Notes: a model not told the origin generated them from the sequence alone. Positions 54,877-64,000 are shown, counted from the first letter of the stretch. The stretch is DNA of 64,000 nucleotides from Solirubrobacterales bacterium (GCA_020438425.1 JAGQUQ010000002.1:1-64000), one strand, 5' to 3'. Made by a program: numbers and translations.

Positions 54877-55274
54877 CGGTGCGCCGGGCGCATCCTGGCC
54901 GCAATCTACAAGCTCACCTTCAGGGTGATATCAGGCAACGCCGCCGCCAGGTCCGCCACCAGGACGGGCATCGTCGGTCGTACCGAGGTGCTGATCGGCA
55001 CCGTCCGTACCGAGATCGGCCCGGCCATGCCCCAGATCAGCGGGCAGCCGATCGTCTTCGAGATGACAGTCAAGCCGAGCGGCGGCTCATCCGGCGTCGA
55101 CGGGATGACCGACGAACGCGGCCAGGGCCGCGGCTCGTTTGAAGCAGGCGAAGTAGTCAAAGAAGGCAGCAGCACGCAAGCAGTCGGCTAGGGCGCGCAA
55201 GAATGCGAACAAGGCCAAGGAGGCGCTCCGCCGTTCGCGCGTCGCCGCCAAGGCCGCCTGCGCATGACCGGGAC
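54877..55274. other. Intergenic region with a Lys/Ala-rich relic
   Basis: No intact gene supported. In one + frame, a Lys/Ala/Arg-rich stretch (A-R-A-A-A-R-L-K-Q-A-K, stop, S-K-K-A-A-A-R-K-Q-S, ending at TGA near 55266) resembles a histone-H1-like tail interrupted by an in-frame TAG. The other open frames look like shadows. Confidence 0.4.
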
Positions 55275-55934
55275 CTAGGTCGGGTCGAGCGGGGTGGGGC
55301 CGAGGCCAGCTTCCCTGGCCTTGGCGATTGCGGCGGCCCGGTCGGGGACCTGGAGTTTGTTGAAGATGCTGCTGACGTGATTGCGGACCGTCTTCAGGCT
55401 GAGGACCAGCCGGTCGGCGATCAGCATGTTGGTCTTGCCCTCGGCGATGAGTTCGAGGATCTCCCGTTCGCGGTCAGTCAGCTCGGGGAAAGCCGACCGG
55501 GGCGCGGTCGCGAAGAACTCGATCATCCGGGCAGCGATCCCCGGGCCGAAGATCGCGTCGCCGTTTCCGACCGCATGCACCGCCCGCAGGATGTCCTCGC
55601 CCTCGGCGCCTTTGAGGAGGTAGCCGCGGGCACCCGCCCGCATCGCCGCGAAGACTGAATCGTCGTCCTCGAACATGGTCAGCACGATCACCCTGGCCTC
55701 AGGCTGCCGGGCGAGCAGTTGGCGGGTGGCCTCGATGCCGTTGAGTTCCGGCATCCGCAGGTCCATCAGAACCACGTCGGGCCGATGCTCCGCCGCCAGC
55801 TCCAGGGCCTCGACCCCGTTCGCGGCTTCGCCGACCACGGCGATATCGCCACGATTTTCGAGCATCAACCTGAGTCCGTTCCGGAAGGTCGGGTGGTCAT
55901 CCGCGATCACCGCGGTGAGCGGCATATCGGTCAC
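55275..55934 (-). CDS. NarL/FixJ-family response regulator
   Basis: 219 residues. REC domain with A-D-D-H-P-T-F, phospho-acceptor Asp in V-V-L-M-D-L-R-M-P, Thr in V-L-T-M-F, Lys in L-L-K-G-A. LuxR-type HTH: L-T-D-R-E-R-E-I-L-E-L-I-A-E-G, S-L-K-T-V-R-N-H-V-S-S-I. Overlaps the kinase gene by ATGA. Confidence 0.95.
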   Translation of the reverse strand: MTDMPLTAVIADDHPTFRNGLRLMLENRGDIAVVGEAANGVEALELAAEHRPDVVLMDLRMPELNGIEATRQLLARQPEARVIVLTMFEDDDSVFAAMRAGARGYLLKGAEGEDILRAVHAVGNGDAIFGPGIAARMIEFFATAPRSAFPELTDREREILELIAEGKTNMLIADRLVLSLKTVRNHVSSIFNKLQVPDRAAAIAKAREAGLGPTPLDPT

Positions 55935-57994
55935 ACTTCCTCCAGGGGAAACCCGGCGCGCAGAGTCGTGCCGCCGGAGGCGCGGGGCCCGATCGCGAAG
56001 TCGCCGCCAAGCTCGTCCGTGCGTTCGCGCATCGAGCGCAGCCCCACCCCGTGGGCGGCGGTGGTTTCGATCCCGACGCCGTCGTCCTCGACGGTGACGC
56101 TCACTGGGCCATCGACCGAGATGTTCACCTCGCAGGAACTCGCCCCCGAGTGTCGGGCCGCGTTGGTCATCGCTTCCAGTGCGATGCGGTAGACGGCGAC
56201 TTCGATCGCTGCCGGCAAGGCCGGCATCTCCTCCGGCGCCTGAACCGAGAAGGCGGTCGCCTCGCTTGACATGCGCCGGGCCTGTTCGGAGAGCCCGCTG
56301 ACCAGGCCGTACTGGTCGAGCGCGGGTGGTCTCAACTCGTAGACGAGCCGGCGGATGTCCACGATCGCCTCCTGGGCCTGGGCTCCGAGCTGTTCGACCA
56401 GTGCTTCATCCTCTTCGCTCACCCGTCCCCTGAGGACTTCGAGTTGAAGCGACATCGCCGCCAGCGAAGGACCGACCCCGTCATGCAGGTCGCGGCGAAG
56501 ACGCCGGCGCTCCTCCTCGCGGGCGGTCACGAGTTCCTTGCGGGAAGCCAGCAGGTCAATGGTCAAGCGCACCGACTGAACGGCCGCGCCGACGTGACCG
56601 GCCAGCTGGTCGAGCAGGCGCCGGTCGGATTCGGACAGCGGCCGGGCCTTCGGAATCTCGACCACCAGCGAGCCGACATGCTCGCCACGATGCCAGAGCT
56701 CGCGCCTTTCGAGGGTGCCGCTGCCGCGGGCGCCGTATGCGGCGATGGTCATGCCTTCACCGTCGCGATCGAACTCGACCGCGCTCCAGGGCAGGCGCAG
56801 CGACTCCGCCACGGAATCGACCACCGCCTGCACCGCCTCCTCCGGGGCCTGGGTTTCTTTCAGCCGGTCATCGAGCCGCTGCAGGGCCGCGTAGGGGTCG
56901 GAACGGTCACCGAAGACCCAGCGATCGACCCTTCGCTGGAGCCGGGCGTGAACCGGCTGGACCATCACCGCGACGGCCCCTGCGCCGAGCACCCCGGCCG
57001 CGGTCGAGCTGCCGAACAGCGCCGCGAACGCAGCAACGATCGCCGCGTAAACCGCTGCGATGATCAAGGAGAGGGTCCCGTAGACGAGGGTGCGGCTGAT
57101 CACCACCTCGATGTCGAAGAGGCGGTAACGCAGGATGCCGATGCCGATCGCCAGCGGCATCATCGTTGCCATCAGGAGCAGAGCGATCTGAGTCAGGACG
57201 CCCTCGCCACCAGCCGCACCAAATACGAGGCCGTCGAAGAGACAGAGCATCAGGTTGGCGGGGATCCAAATCGCCGCCCAGGCGAGCCACAGCATCTGGA
57301 GGCGCCGGTCGCCCGTCGAGGCCCTCAGTCGCGCCCGGACCGCGAAGGCCGCTGCGATGAGGGAGGAGAGACCGACCAGCAAGAGCGGCCAGAGGATCAT
57401 GTCGGGGGAGGTGAAAGGCGCCACCGCCAGGGGGTTGTCAACTGCCTCATACGGGGGTTCGAAGCCGCTTGGCGCGAAGATCTCGAGTGTCAGGAAGACC
57501 ACGACCGCGGCTGCCCCGGTTAGTCCCCAACGTCGGTACTTCCGGTTGAAGAACCTCCCGTCGGGGAAGACATAGGCGATACCCGCGAAGCCGACGAACA
57601 TGAGCGGCCAGAGGCTCTGAGACCAGAGCACGGCGAGCTGCTCGGTGAAGGATGCCGTGGGACCGTGAGCGATCGAGTCGTGGGCCGGCTGGTCGCTCAG
57701 GACCATCAGCGATAGGACCATGCCCTCGGTCAACAGAAGCCAGCCGACGGCATTGCGGGGCTGGGCTCTGGCCAAAAGCAGCCCAAAGATGACCGGCATC
57801 AGGACCACCGCGGTCGCGATCAGGAACTCAAGCGGCGAACTGGCCTCGAATTCGGTGGTCAGCCAGGATACGGCCAGGGTGACGACCACCGCCAGTCCAA
57901 GGAGCCAGGCGAACAGATCGACCTTGCTTGGCCGACCGGCCGGGCCTTCTGCGGATCCGACGTCCCCTTCGATGCGCTCGTCCATGCCCACCAT
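55931..57994 (-). CDS. NarX-type sensor histidine kinase with membrane and GAF-like domains
   Basis: 687 residues from ATG 57994 (ATG 57985 also possible; the longer frame has no site). About eight or more transmembrane helices (residues 25-330), a GAF-like cytoplasmic domain, then HisKA_3 with R-R-L-R-R-D-L-H-D-G-V-G-P-S-L and HATPase motifs A-L-E-A-M-T-N-A-A-R-H-S and V-E-D-D-G-V-G-I. Partner of the response regulator. The stimulus is unknown; the membrane part resembles 7TM-type sensors. Confidence 0.93.
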   Translation of the reverse strand: MVGMDERIEGDVGSAEGPAGRPSKVDLFAWLLGLAVVVTLAVSWLTTEFEASSPLEFLIATAVVLMPVIFGLLLARAQPRNAVGWLLLTEGMVLSLMVLSDQPAHDSIAHGPTASFTEQLAVLWSQSLWPLMFVGFAGIAYVFPDGRFFNRKYRRWGLTGAAAVVVFLTLEIFAPSGFEPPYEAVDNPLAVAPFTSPDMILWPLLLVGLSSLIAAAFAVRARLRASTGDRRLQMLWLAWAAIWIPANLMLCLFDGLVFGAAGGEGVLTQIALLLMATMMPLAIGIGILRYRLFDIEVVISRTLVYGTLSLIIAAVYAAIVAAFAALFGSSTAAGVLGAGAVAVMVQPVHARLQRRVDRWVFGDRSDPYAALQRLDDRLKETQAPEEAVQAVVDSVAESLRLPWSAVEFDRDGEGMTIAAYGARGSGTLERRELWHRGEHVGSLVVEIPKARPLSESDRRLLDQLAGHVGAAVQSVRLTIDLLASRKELVTAREEERRRLRRDLHDGVGPSLAAMSLQLEVLRGRVSEEDEALVEQLGAQAQEAIVDIRRLVYELRPPALDQYGLVSGLSEQARRMSSEATAFSVQAPEEMPALPAAIEVAVYRIALEAMTNAARHSGASSCEVNISVDGPVSVTVEDDGVGIETTAAHGVGLRSMRERTDELGGDFAIGPRASGGTTLRAGFPLEEV

Positions 57995-58141
57995 TCTTAC
58001 GCCGCCGGACCGCCCCGGAGCGTGGTTCCCGGGTATTTCCCGGTTCGGTCGGGAACGCGCCCCTTGTTTGCGGGAACGTCCCGGAGGAAGGTCAAGGCGT
58101 CCAATCCAACGTCTTCGGTCTCTGACCAACAAGGAGAGCAA

Positions 58142-58798
58142 GTGCACAACGACAGATTCCACCGGCTATTTCCAATCGCGGGCATCCTCTCTGCCCTGCT
58201 GCTCGGCGCCGCGATACTCGTCCCCGGGTCGGTGCCTCAGGTCGAGAAGTCCAACCACGCCGAAGTGGTGAGCTTCTACCACGACCACGCGACTTCGATC
58301 ATGGTCGCCAACATCCCGTTGGCCCTGCTGTCGGCCTTCTTCCTGGCGGCGCTGCTGGTCGAATTGAGAGCCACACTCCGCTCAGGGGAGGCCGGTGAAT
58401 CCACGTATTCGTCGATGGTCGCCTTTGGCGGCACGCTTCTCGTGATGGGAATCGCGGTAATGGGAATGGTCACCGCCGCGGCCGCCGGGGCGGCGGAAGC
58501 CGGTCTCAGTGACGATTCGCTGCTCACCGCCGCGATAGTCGCGGACTATGCGTGGATGCCCTGGCTGGTCGGTTCGGCACTGACGCTTCTGGCCACCGGC
58601 ATCGGCGGGCTGCGCACCGCGACCCTGCCTAAGTGGATCGCCTGGGTTTCGGTCGTGATGGGTGGCCTTTGCCTGACCGGCGTTGGCGGAATCCTGGTCT
58701 TCATGCTGATGCCGCTCTGGATCCTTGCCATTTCGGTTGTCCTGCTCCGTCGGCAAATGGCCGAGACAACTGGTGCCGCCGACCCGCTGACGGCCTGA
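58142..58798 (+). CDS. Integral membrane protein, DUF4386-like
   Basis: 218 residues from GTG 58142 with GGAGA upstream. About six transmembrane helices: G-I-L-S-A-L-L-L-G-A-A-I, I-P-L-A-L-L-S-A-F-F-L-A-A, G-T-L-L-V-M-G-I-A-V-M, W-I-A-W-V-S-V-V-M-G-G, and M-L-M-P-L-W-I-L-A. The family is of unknown function. Divergent from the histidine kinase, sharing about 150 bases, so it may be a target of that system. Confidence 0.75.
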   Translation: MHNDRFHRLFPIAGILSALLLGAAILVPGSVPQVEKSNHAEVVSFYHDHATSIMVANIPLALLSAFFLAALLVELRATLRSGEAGESTYSSMVAFGGTLLVMGIAVMGMVTAAAAGAAEAGLSDDSLLTAAIVADYAWMPWLVGSALTLLATGIGGLRTATLPKWIAWVSVVMGGLCLTGVGGILVFMLMPLWILAISVVLLRRQMAETTGAADPLTA

Positions 58799-58877
58799 AA
58801 CGGGTGGCGTCTTGAACTGGAAGCCGGTTGGCAATAGGTTGAAGAACAGGTTATGGCCAACTGATGGGGGGATGGGA

Positions 58878-60359
58878 ATGAAGAAGTGGCTGGCGGGTGT
58901 CGTGGCTGTGCTCTCGGGACTGGCTCTGGTTCCATCGGCAGGGGCGACCGTGATTACCGTTGACACGACCGTTGACGGTTTCGGGGGAACGAACTGTTCG
59001 CTCAGGAATGCCTTCATCTCGGCGGATGACGACAACCCGGCGGGCACCTGTCCTCGCGGGGACGGGGACGATGTCGTACTGGTGCCCGGGGGCCACTACA
59101 AGCTGACTCTTGGCGGCGCCGGCGAGAAACGCGGCCTGACCGGGGACCTGGATGTGATCGGCGCCGGATCGCTGACGATCAGGCCGGCCGGACCAGGAGA
59201 GAAGGTGACGATCGACGGGATCGGTTCGGATCGGATCTTCGATCACGTCGACGAGAACGCCGGTCCGCTCATCCTCGAGAACATCAGTCTGGTTGGCGGT
59301 CACAGCGAAGGGTCCGACCAGAACGGCGGGGCGATCCGGCATAGCGTCGGAATACTCGAGCTCGACGGGGTGACGATCTCCGGCAGCGACACGACCGGCG
59401 ACGGCGGGGCCATTCACACCTCCGGTTCCTCGACTCTGAAGATGCTGAACTCCACAGTCAGCGGCAACAATGCGAACGGCTCGGGCGGTGGCGTCTACGT
59501 CGGCGGTTCGGCCAGCGCGGACCTTCGCAGCATCACCGTGGCTGGCAACGGTGCCGACGAGAACACCGACGGCCTCGGTGGTGGCGGAGGTATCGCCACC
59601 GGAACCGGCAGCGTCGGTCTGGTCAATTCGATCCTGGCCGACAACACGGATAAGTCACCGGAACCTTTCACTTCGGAGCCCGATTGCCAGTCCGGGCCTT
59701 CGTTCATGCCGCGGTTCGTGATCAGCACCCAGGCACTGGGCGCTGGCAACTGCCTGATCGGGTTCGACCCGGGCAGCCTCACCTCGCCGGCCGACGCCCA
59801 GGTCGGGGCGCTCGCGGATAACGGCGGACGGACCCCGACCGTTTCGATCGGTCCGGGGAGCCCGGCGATCGACGCGGCCGGATCTGTTGCCCCCGACCTC
59901 TGCCCGCCGGTGGACCAGCGCGGAGTCACCCGTCCGGCCGGTAGTTGCGACCTCGGAGCCTTCGAGTTCGACCCGAACGGAGCGCCGCCACTGCCCCTGC
60001 CGGGAATCGCCCGACCCAGCACCACGACAGCGTCCTTCGACGGGACGAACCTCTACCTGATGATCGTCTGTCCCTCGAAGTTCAAGCCGAAATGCTCTAT
60101 CGAGGCGACCCCGGTGACTGCCAGGTCGAACGGAAAGCCGATGGCCAACACGGTCAAGGCGACCGTCGCTTCCGGGAAGCAGAAGTTCGTCAAGTTCACG
60201 GTCAAGCCGGCCATCCGGGAGAAGGTCGAGGCAATGACTTTCCAGGCTTCGGCAAAGCTGATCCTCAAACTCAGGATCAAGTCGAAGAAGGTCGGCAAAC
60301 GCAAGGCGAAAAAGCCGGCCACGGTCTTCCGGAGCCTGAAGGTGAGGAACCGGATCTAG
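58878..60359 (+). CDS. Secreted right-handed beta-helix protein with CSLREA-like N terminus
   Basis: 493 residues from ATG 58878 (GGGGGG upstream). Signal peptide G-V-V-A-V-L-S-G-L-A-L-V-P-S-A-G-A. Then T-N-C-S-L-R-N-A-F, a CSLREA-type motif, and beta-helix coils with choice-of-anchor Q-like repeats (N-G-G-A-I-R-H, G-D-G-G-A-I-H-T, N-S-T-V-S-G-N-N, V-N-S-I-L-A-D-N), ending N-G-G-R-T-P-T and G-S-P-A-I-D-A-A. The basic C-terminal part (S-K-K-V-G-K-R-K-A-K-K-P) may bind the envelope. Confidence 0.85.
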   Translation: MKKWLAGVVAVLSGLALVPSAGATVITVDTTVDGFGGTNCSLRNAFISADDDNPAGTCPRGDGDDVVLVPGGHYKLTLGGAGEKRGLTGDLDVIGAGSLTIRPAGPGEKVTIDGIGSDRIFDHVDENAGPLILENISLVGGHSEGSDQNGGAIRHSVGILELDGVTISGSDTTGDGGAIHTSGSSTLKMLNSTVSGNNANGSGGGVYVGGSASADLRSITVAGNGADENTDGLGGGGGIATGTGSVGLVNSILADNTDKSPEPFTSEPDCQSGPSFMPRFVISTQALGAGNCLIGFDPGSLTSPADAQVGALADNGGRTPTVSIGPGSPAIDAAGSVAPDLCPPVDQRGVTRPAGSCDLGAFEFDPNGAPPLPLPGIARPSTTTASFDGTNLYLMIVCPSKFKPKCSIEATPVTARSNGKPMANTVKATVASGKQKFVKFTVKPAIREKVEAMTFQASAKLILKLRIKSKKVGKRKAKKPATVFRSLKVRNRI

Positions 60360-60396
60360 ATCCCGGGTCTTCGCCGGCCTGACAAAGTACCCGTCG

Positions 60397-61447
60397 ATGG
60401 AACGGGTGGCGATTATCGGGGCGGGGCTTTCTGGCATCTGTGCTGCGGCGCGGCTGCGGGAGGCCGGGATCGAGGATTTCGTGATCCTGGACCGGGGCGA
60501 GGAGCATCGCCGGTACCGGGGCCTCGGCGGTCCAGTTCGTTCCCGAGATCGCCGGCGAGGTGGAACACCTGACCGTCTTCCAGCGCACCGCCCACTGGGT
60601 TCTGCCGAAGCCCGATCGCCGGATCTCCGGATTCGAGCAGAACCTCTACCGCCGTTTCCCGTTCACCCAGCGGCTCGCGCGGGGCCTGATCTTCAATCTG
60701 ACCGAACTCTTCAACCGGGCGATGCACCACCCGCGGGTGATGAACCGGTTCCAGCGGCTCGGTGAGAAAAACATCGGGCGGGCGATCACTGACCCCGGGA
60801 AACGGGACGCGCTGACGCCGCGCTACACGCTCGGATGAAAACGGGTGCTGATGTCCAGCAACTGGTACCCGACCCTGGCCCGGGAGAACGTGACCGTGGT
60901 CCCCCGGGCGGTGACCTCGGCTGGGCCGGATGGCGTGACCGACAGCGACGGCAACTTCCACGAGGTCGACGTGCTGATTCTCGGGACCGGGTTTCAGATC
61001 CTCGACATGCCGGTCGCCGGGATCGTGCGCGGGGCCGACGGGCGCAGCCTGGCCGAGACCTGGGACGGCAGCCCCAGGGCCTATCTCGGGACCGCGGTCG
61101 CCGGTTTCCCCAACGCCTTCCTGATGCTCGGCCCCAACATCGGCATCAACACCTCGGCGACCGTGCTGATGGAAGCCCAGACCGAGTACATCGTGGCGGC
61201 GATCAAGGCGATCGGCGACGGGGTGGGGGAGGTTCGCGGCGAGGCGCAGGACGCTTTCAACGTCACGGTCGACGAGGCTCTGGCGGGAACCGTCTGGAAC
61301 AACGATTGCGGCTCGTACTTCATCGACAGCAAGGGTCGAAGCGGCTTTTCGTATCCGTGGAGCGCCCGGGACCTGAAACGCCGGCTTGGCGCGTTCCGCG
61401 AAGACGAGTTCATCGTCCGGAGCGTCCCCGAGCCGGCCCGGCGTTAG
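60397..61447 (+). pseudogene. Flavin-containing monooxygenase/BVMO, degraded
   Basis: N terminus with the FAD motif I-I-G-A-G-L-S-G-I (60397 onward) leaves frame after D-R-G-E-E. A deletion removes roughly 100 or more residues including the FMO/BVMO fingerprint. Sequence resumes in another frame at V-F-Q-R-T-A-H-W-V-L-P-K, and an in-frame TGA at 60836-60838 interrupts L-G-x-K-R-V-L-M-S-S-N-W-Y, where relatives usually have Cys (TGC to TGA). The remainder (D-V-L-I-L-G-T-G-F, L-M-L-G-P-N) to 61447 is normal. Confidence 0.85.
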
Positions 61448-61456
61448 CCGGCGTTT

Positions 61457-61981
61457 CTATTCCCAGCGGATCTCGACCGGGACCTGCTCGAGTTCGGCGA
61501 AGGTCTTCTGCTCGAGCCGGTAGGAGGCACCGCGGATGAAGCGGCCGGCCGGTCCCCAGAGGGCCACCCAGGCGATCACCACGAAGGTCTGGGAGAACAG
61601 AGTCTCAACGCTGTCACCGTCGGTACCGCTGCTGATCAGGACCGAGATCACCATCGCGACGAAGAAGACCAGGAAACCGATCCGGCTCTCTCTAGCGGTG
61701 AAACTGCGACGAATCCAGCGATAGCGGCTGTCGAGACGGGTCTCTTTCATGTCGAAGCGGAAGGCAGCCAGGATCGAATCCCCTAGCCCCTCCTTGCGTT
61801 CGCTTTCCGGCAGGACCAGGCAAAGCCGTTCGGGAGACTGCCGGCCTTTCTTGCCCTCCGACCAGGCGTCGAGGATCCGTTCCCGCGCGTCGTCGTCGAG
61901 CGGCCTCCGCTCGAGCGGCTCGGCACTCCACTGATCGAACAGGCTCCCGATCGACGGCACCCTGAGTGCGACTTCCTCCAC
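61457..61981 (-). CDS. Membrane protein of unknown function
   Basis: 174 residues. Soluble N-terminal half (R-I-L-D-A-W-S-E-G-K-K-G) and two transmembrane helices (G-F-L-V-F-F-V-A-M-V-I-S-V-L, T-F-V-V-I-A-W-V-A-L-W-G), then a short C-terminal part with V-P-V-E-I-R-W-E. It follows the monooxygenase pseudogene convergently. Family not recognised. Confidence 0.65.
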   Translation of the reverse strand: MEEVALRVPSIGSLFDQWSAEPLERRPLDDDARERILDAWSEGKKGRQSPERLCLVLPESERKEGLGDSILAAFRFDMKETRLDSRYRWIRRSFTARESRIGFLVFFVAMVISVLISSGTDGDSVETLFSQTFVVIAWVALWGPAGRFIRGASYRLEQKTFAELEQVPVEIRWE

Positions 61982-62006
61982 AGGGCAACCCTAATGCCAC
62001 CGGGAG

Positions 62007-62597
62007 TCAGCGCCGGTAGACGAGGTGGGTGACCCAGGGGGTGCTGCGGCTGCTGTGAGGCTTCAGATCGAGGTCCCTGACGCCGTCGAAGATCCGCTCG
62101 CCGCCCCCGGCCAGAAACGGACTCACGTGAAGGCGTAGCTCATCGACCAGTCCCGCGTCGAGGTACTGGTTGAGCACGCTCGGTCCGCCGGCGATCGAGA
62201 CCGTCCTTTCACCGGCCGCTTCGCGGGCCCGCTCCAGGGCGGCTTCGATTCCGTCGGTGACGAAGTGGAAGGTGGTGCCGCCTTCCATCTCGATGCTGGC
62301 TCTGGGACGGTGGCAGAGCACGAAGGTCGGGGCGTGGTAGGGAGGGTCCTCGCCCCACCAGCCGGTCCACTCGAGATCCCATTCGCCTTCCTCGGCCGAG
62401 AACATCTTGCGGCCCATGATGTAGGCACCGGCCTCGGTGATCGCCTCGGCTTCCACCCGGTTTTCGTCGCGGTGATCGAACATCCAGCCGTGAAGGCGGT
62501 CCGTGTCCATGTCACCGAACGGCTTCTCCCGGCTCTGGCCACGACCGCTCGCGTAGCCGTCGAGGGTGATTGTCATGTCGGCGGTCACTTCTGGCAT
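62007..62597 (-). CDS. RibD C-terminal/dihydrofolate reductase-like protein
   Basis: 196 residues from ATG 62597. D-M-T-I-T-L-D-G-Y-A-S-G at the N terminus, A-Y-I-M-G-R-K-M-F, F-V-L-C-H-R, V-S-I-A-G-G-P-S-V-L-N-Q-Y and L-R-L-H-V-S-P-F-L-A-G-G-G-E are standard for the YwjB/DHFR-like group. Probably an NADPH-dependent reductase of unknown substrate. Confidence 0.9.
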   Translation of the reverse strand: MPEVTADMTITLDGYASGRGQSREKPFGDMDTDRLHGWMFDHRDENRVEAEAITEAGAYIMGRKMFSAEEGEWDLEWTGWWGEDPPYHAPTFVLCHRPRASIEMEGGTTFHFVTDGIEAALERAREAAGERTVSIAGGPSVLNQYLDAGLVDELRLHVSPFLAGGGERIFDGVRDLDLKPHSSRSTPWVTHLVYRR

Positions 62598-62658
62598 GTG
62601 GCTCCTTCGGGATTTGAATGGAAGGCCGGGGTGCCCGGGCCGGCCCTGGTTGGCGATT

Positions 62659-63063
62659 ATGTCGGTTGTGCCGAAGCTGGCCCTCAACTTCCTCCCGCCG
62701 ATCGCCCTGATGGGGGTGATCTTCGTGCTTTCTGCCCAGCCCGATCTTTCGACCGGACTGGGTTTCTGGGATCTGCTTTTGCGAAAGCTCGCTCACCTGA
62801 GCGTCTACGCCCTGCTGACCCTGCTCTGGTGGCGGGCGCTGGCGCCGGTCACCCGGAACCCGCTGGCCTGGGCCGCGCTGATCGCCTTTCTCTACGCGAT
62901 CAGCGACGAGTTCCACCAGACCTCGGTGGCCGGCCGGCACGGCAGTCCGGTCGACGTCGCGATCGATTCAGCCGGCATCGCTGCCGCGATCCTGCTGGCC
63001 CGCTCGGCTTGGTTCCGGCGGCGGGTTGCCCGTCCGTTCGCGACGACTCCCGCGGGACGCTAG
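62659..63063 (+). CDS. VanZ-family membrane protein
   Basis: 134 residues from ATG 62659. L-P-P-I-A-L-M-G-V-I-F-V-L-S-A-Q-P, then R-K-L-A-H-L-S-V-Y-A-L-L and the signature Y-A-I-S-D-E-F-H-Q-T-S-V-A-G-R, with four transmembrane helices. VanZ relatives influence teicoplanin resistance; the biochemical role is unknown. Its stop overlaps the convergent SulP gene by 4 bases. Confidence 0.9.
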   Translation: MSVVPKLALNFLPPIALMGVIFVLSAQPDLSTGLGFWDLLLRKLAHLSVYALLTLLWWRALAPVTRNPLAWAALIAFLYAISDEFHQTSVAGRHGSPVDVAIDSAGIAAAILLARSAWFRRRVARPFATTPAGR

Positions 63064-64000
63064 GCGTCGTTCGGGACCTCGTCGCGCTTGCTCTCGATCG
63101 CGGCGAGCGCGGCTTCGATGGTCGGGTAGAAGTTCTGGCGATCGACCGAATCCATCAGTCCGTACTGACGGGTCAGGTCCTGCAGGCGTTTGCGCATCTC
63201 GACGAAGGCAAGGTGAATGCCGGCCGAGTTCAGCTCGAGGTCGAGCTGCTCGATCATTTCGGCCGCGGTCACGTCCACGTCGGTCACCGCCTCACACTGG
63301 ATCACGACCCAGCCCGGCTGGCGCTCCTTGACCAGTCGCCTCACCTCGTCACGGAACCGGCTCGCGTTGGCGAAGAAGAGCGGGGCCTCCCAGCGGTAGA
63401 TGACTACACCGGGCGTCTCCTTCGCGTCCAGGAAGTCGGTGACATCCTGCCAGCCCTCGCCGTCACTTCTATGACCGAGCACGGCGCCATGCGGCCACCA
63501 GTTGCGACGGAAGAAGAGGATGATCGCCAGGGCGACCGCGATCACGATGCCCTGCAGGACGCCGAGGAAGATCACGCCCGCGGTGGCGACCAGCGACACA
63601 CCGAGCGCGCTGCGGCGAACGTCGAAGTAGCGGCGAAGCAGCCCGAGGTCCATCAGCGAGAGCGCGGCGGCGATCACGACTGCGGCCAGGGCGGTCTGGG
63701 GCAGGTCGGCCAGCAGTCCGTTCAGGAAGAGCAGCAGCAGGGCCACGAGACCCGCCCCGACCAGGCCGGTCAACTGGGTCCTCGCCCCGGACTGCTCGGC
63801 CACGGCGGTCCGCGAACCGCTGGTCGAGACCGCGAAACCCTGAAAGAGGCCGGCCGCGATGTTTGCGGTGCCGATGCCGATCATTTCCTGGTTTGCCTTG
63901 ATCTCCTCACCGCGCCGATTGGCGAAGGCGGTGGCGGTGGCGATCGTGTCGGTTAGCGAAACCAGGGCGATGCCGAAGGCGGCGATCAGGAGCGGCACAA
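63060..64000 (-). CDS. SulP-family anion transporter, C-terminal part with STAS domain (runs off window)
   Basis: About 313 residues; the N-terminal half lies beyond 64000. Last transmembrane helices of the SulP fold (A-V-S-T-S-G-S-R-T-A-V-A, L-P-Q-T-A-L-A-A-V-V-I, G-V-L-Q-G-I-V-I-A-V-A-L) and a STAS domain (W-E-A-P-L-F-F-A-N-A-S-R-F, V-D-V-T-A-A-E-M-I-E-Q-L). It likely imports sulfate or bicarbonate; specificity unknown. Confidence 0.93.
   Translation of the reverse strand, partial: VPLLIAAFGIALVSLTDTIATATAFANRRGEEIKANQEMIGIGTANIAAGLFQGFAVSTSGSRTAVAEQSGARTQLTGLVGAGLVALLLLFLNGLLADLPQTALAAVVIAAALSLMDLGLLRRYFDVRRSALGVSLVATAGVIFLGVLQGIVIAVALAIILFFRRNWWPHGAVLGHRSDGEGWQDVTDFLDAKETPGVVIYRWEAPLFFANASRFRDEVRRLVKERQPGWVVIQCEAVTDVDVTAAEMIEQLDLELNSAGIHLAFVEMRKRLQDLTRQYGLMDSVDRQNFYPTIEAALAAIESKRDEVPNDA

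Noticed and set aside
62265-63956. 563-aa + strand frame across the RibD-like, VanZ and SulP genes
   Set aside because: It overlaps three genes with clear motifs and is a compositional artefact.

Overview
The window looks like chromosomal DNA of a high-GC actinobacterium, most plausibly Thermoleophilia/Solirubrobacterales. This is inference from gene content: the order mfd, PpiC-type foldase, mazG, eno, divIC-like; a csrA gene, unusual in Actinobacteria; a class I archaeal-type aldolase; and Lys/Arg-rich secreted beta-propeller and beta-helix proteins. No rRNA or other direct taxonomic marker is present.

Region 1 (1-20.6 kb) is a compact core segment. It holds the 3' part of mfd, a membrane-anchored peptidyl-prolyl isomerase, mazG, enolase, a DivIC/FtsB-like division protein, a large GT-C-like membrane protein, csrA beside an Arg/Glu-rich protein, thermonuclease, aldolase, a zinc-ribbon protein fused to a rhomboid that lacks its catalytic residues, a UPF0173 hydrolase, an ECF sigma factor fused to a zinc-finger anti-sigma module and a Pro/Thr-rich tail, tRNA-Leu(UAA), a SHOCT membrane protein, Ppx/GppA, an SDR and a secreted beta-propeller protein.

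Region 2 (20.6-50.94 kb) is a mosaic genomic island at the 3' end of the initiator tRNA (tRNA-fMet). A large serine recombinase reads into the tRNA gene. Downstream, eight degenerate copies of an attachment-site-like repeat lie in the tRNA orientation (about 34.0, 34.5, 36.9, 42.1, 43.6, 46.3, 47.3 and 50.9 kb) and bound small cargo modules. Read on the minus strand, most copies encode a similar C-terminal peptide (R-F-V-S-Q-G-D-A-R-I-type). The copy at 36.9 kb is fused in frame to the 3' end of a second, mostly deleted recombinase. I read this as stacked site-specific integrations, with the recombinase C-terminus differing between integrated and circular forms. Cargo: a replication/regulation module, an HD phosphohydrolase module (present twice, once truncated), two C5 methyltransferases with an Mrr-like nuclease, a secreted 694-residue protein, a decayed IS3 element, a stand-alone PD-(D/E)XK protein, a zinc-ribbon protein, a DUF4143 ATPase, a three-gene operon of MBL/beta-CASP hydrolase, PD-(D/E)XK nuclease and a 117-residue protein, a pair of small membrane proteins, and an AbiE-type toxin-antitoxin system. 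The MBL/PD-(D/E)XK operon is the best candidate here for an undescribed (possibly defence) system.

Region 3 (51-64 kb) resembles ordinary chromosome: a GMC oxidoreductase/aldehyde dehydrogenase operon, a VOC protein, a NarL/NarX-type two-component system, membrane and secreted proteins, a flavin monooxygenase pseudogene, a RibD-like reductase, VanZ, and the C-terminal part of a SulP transporter running off the end.
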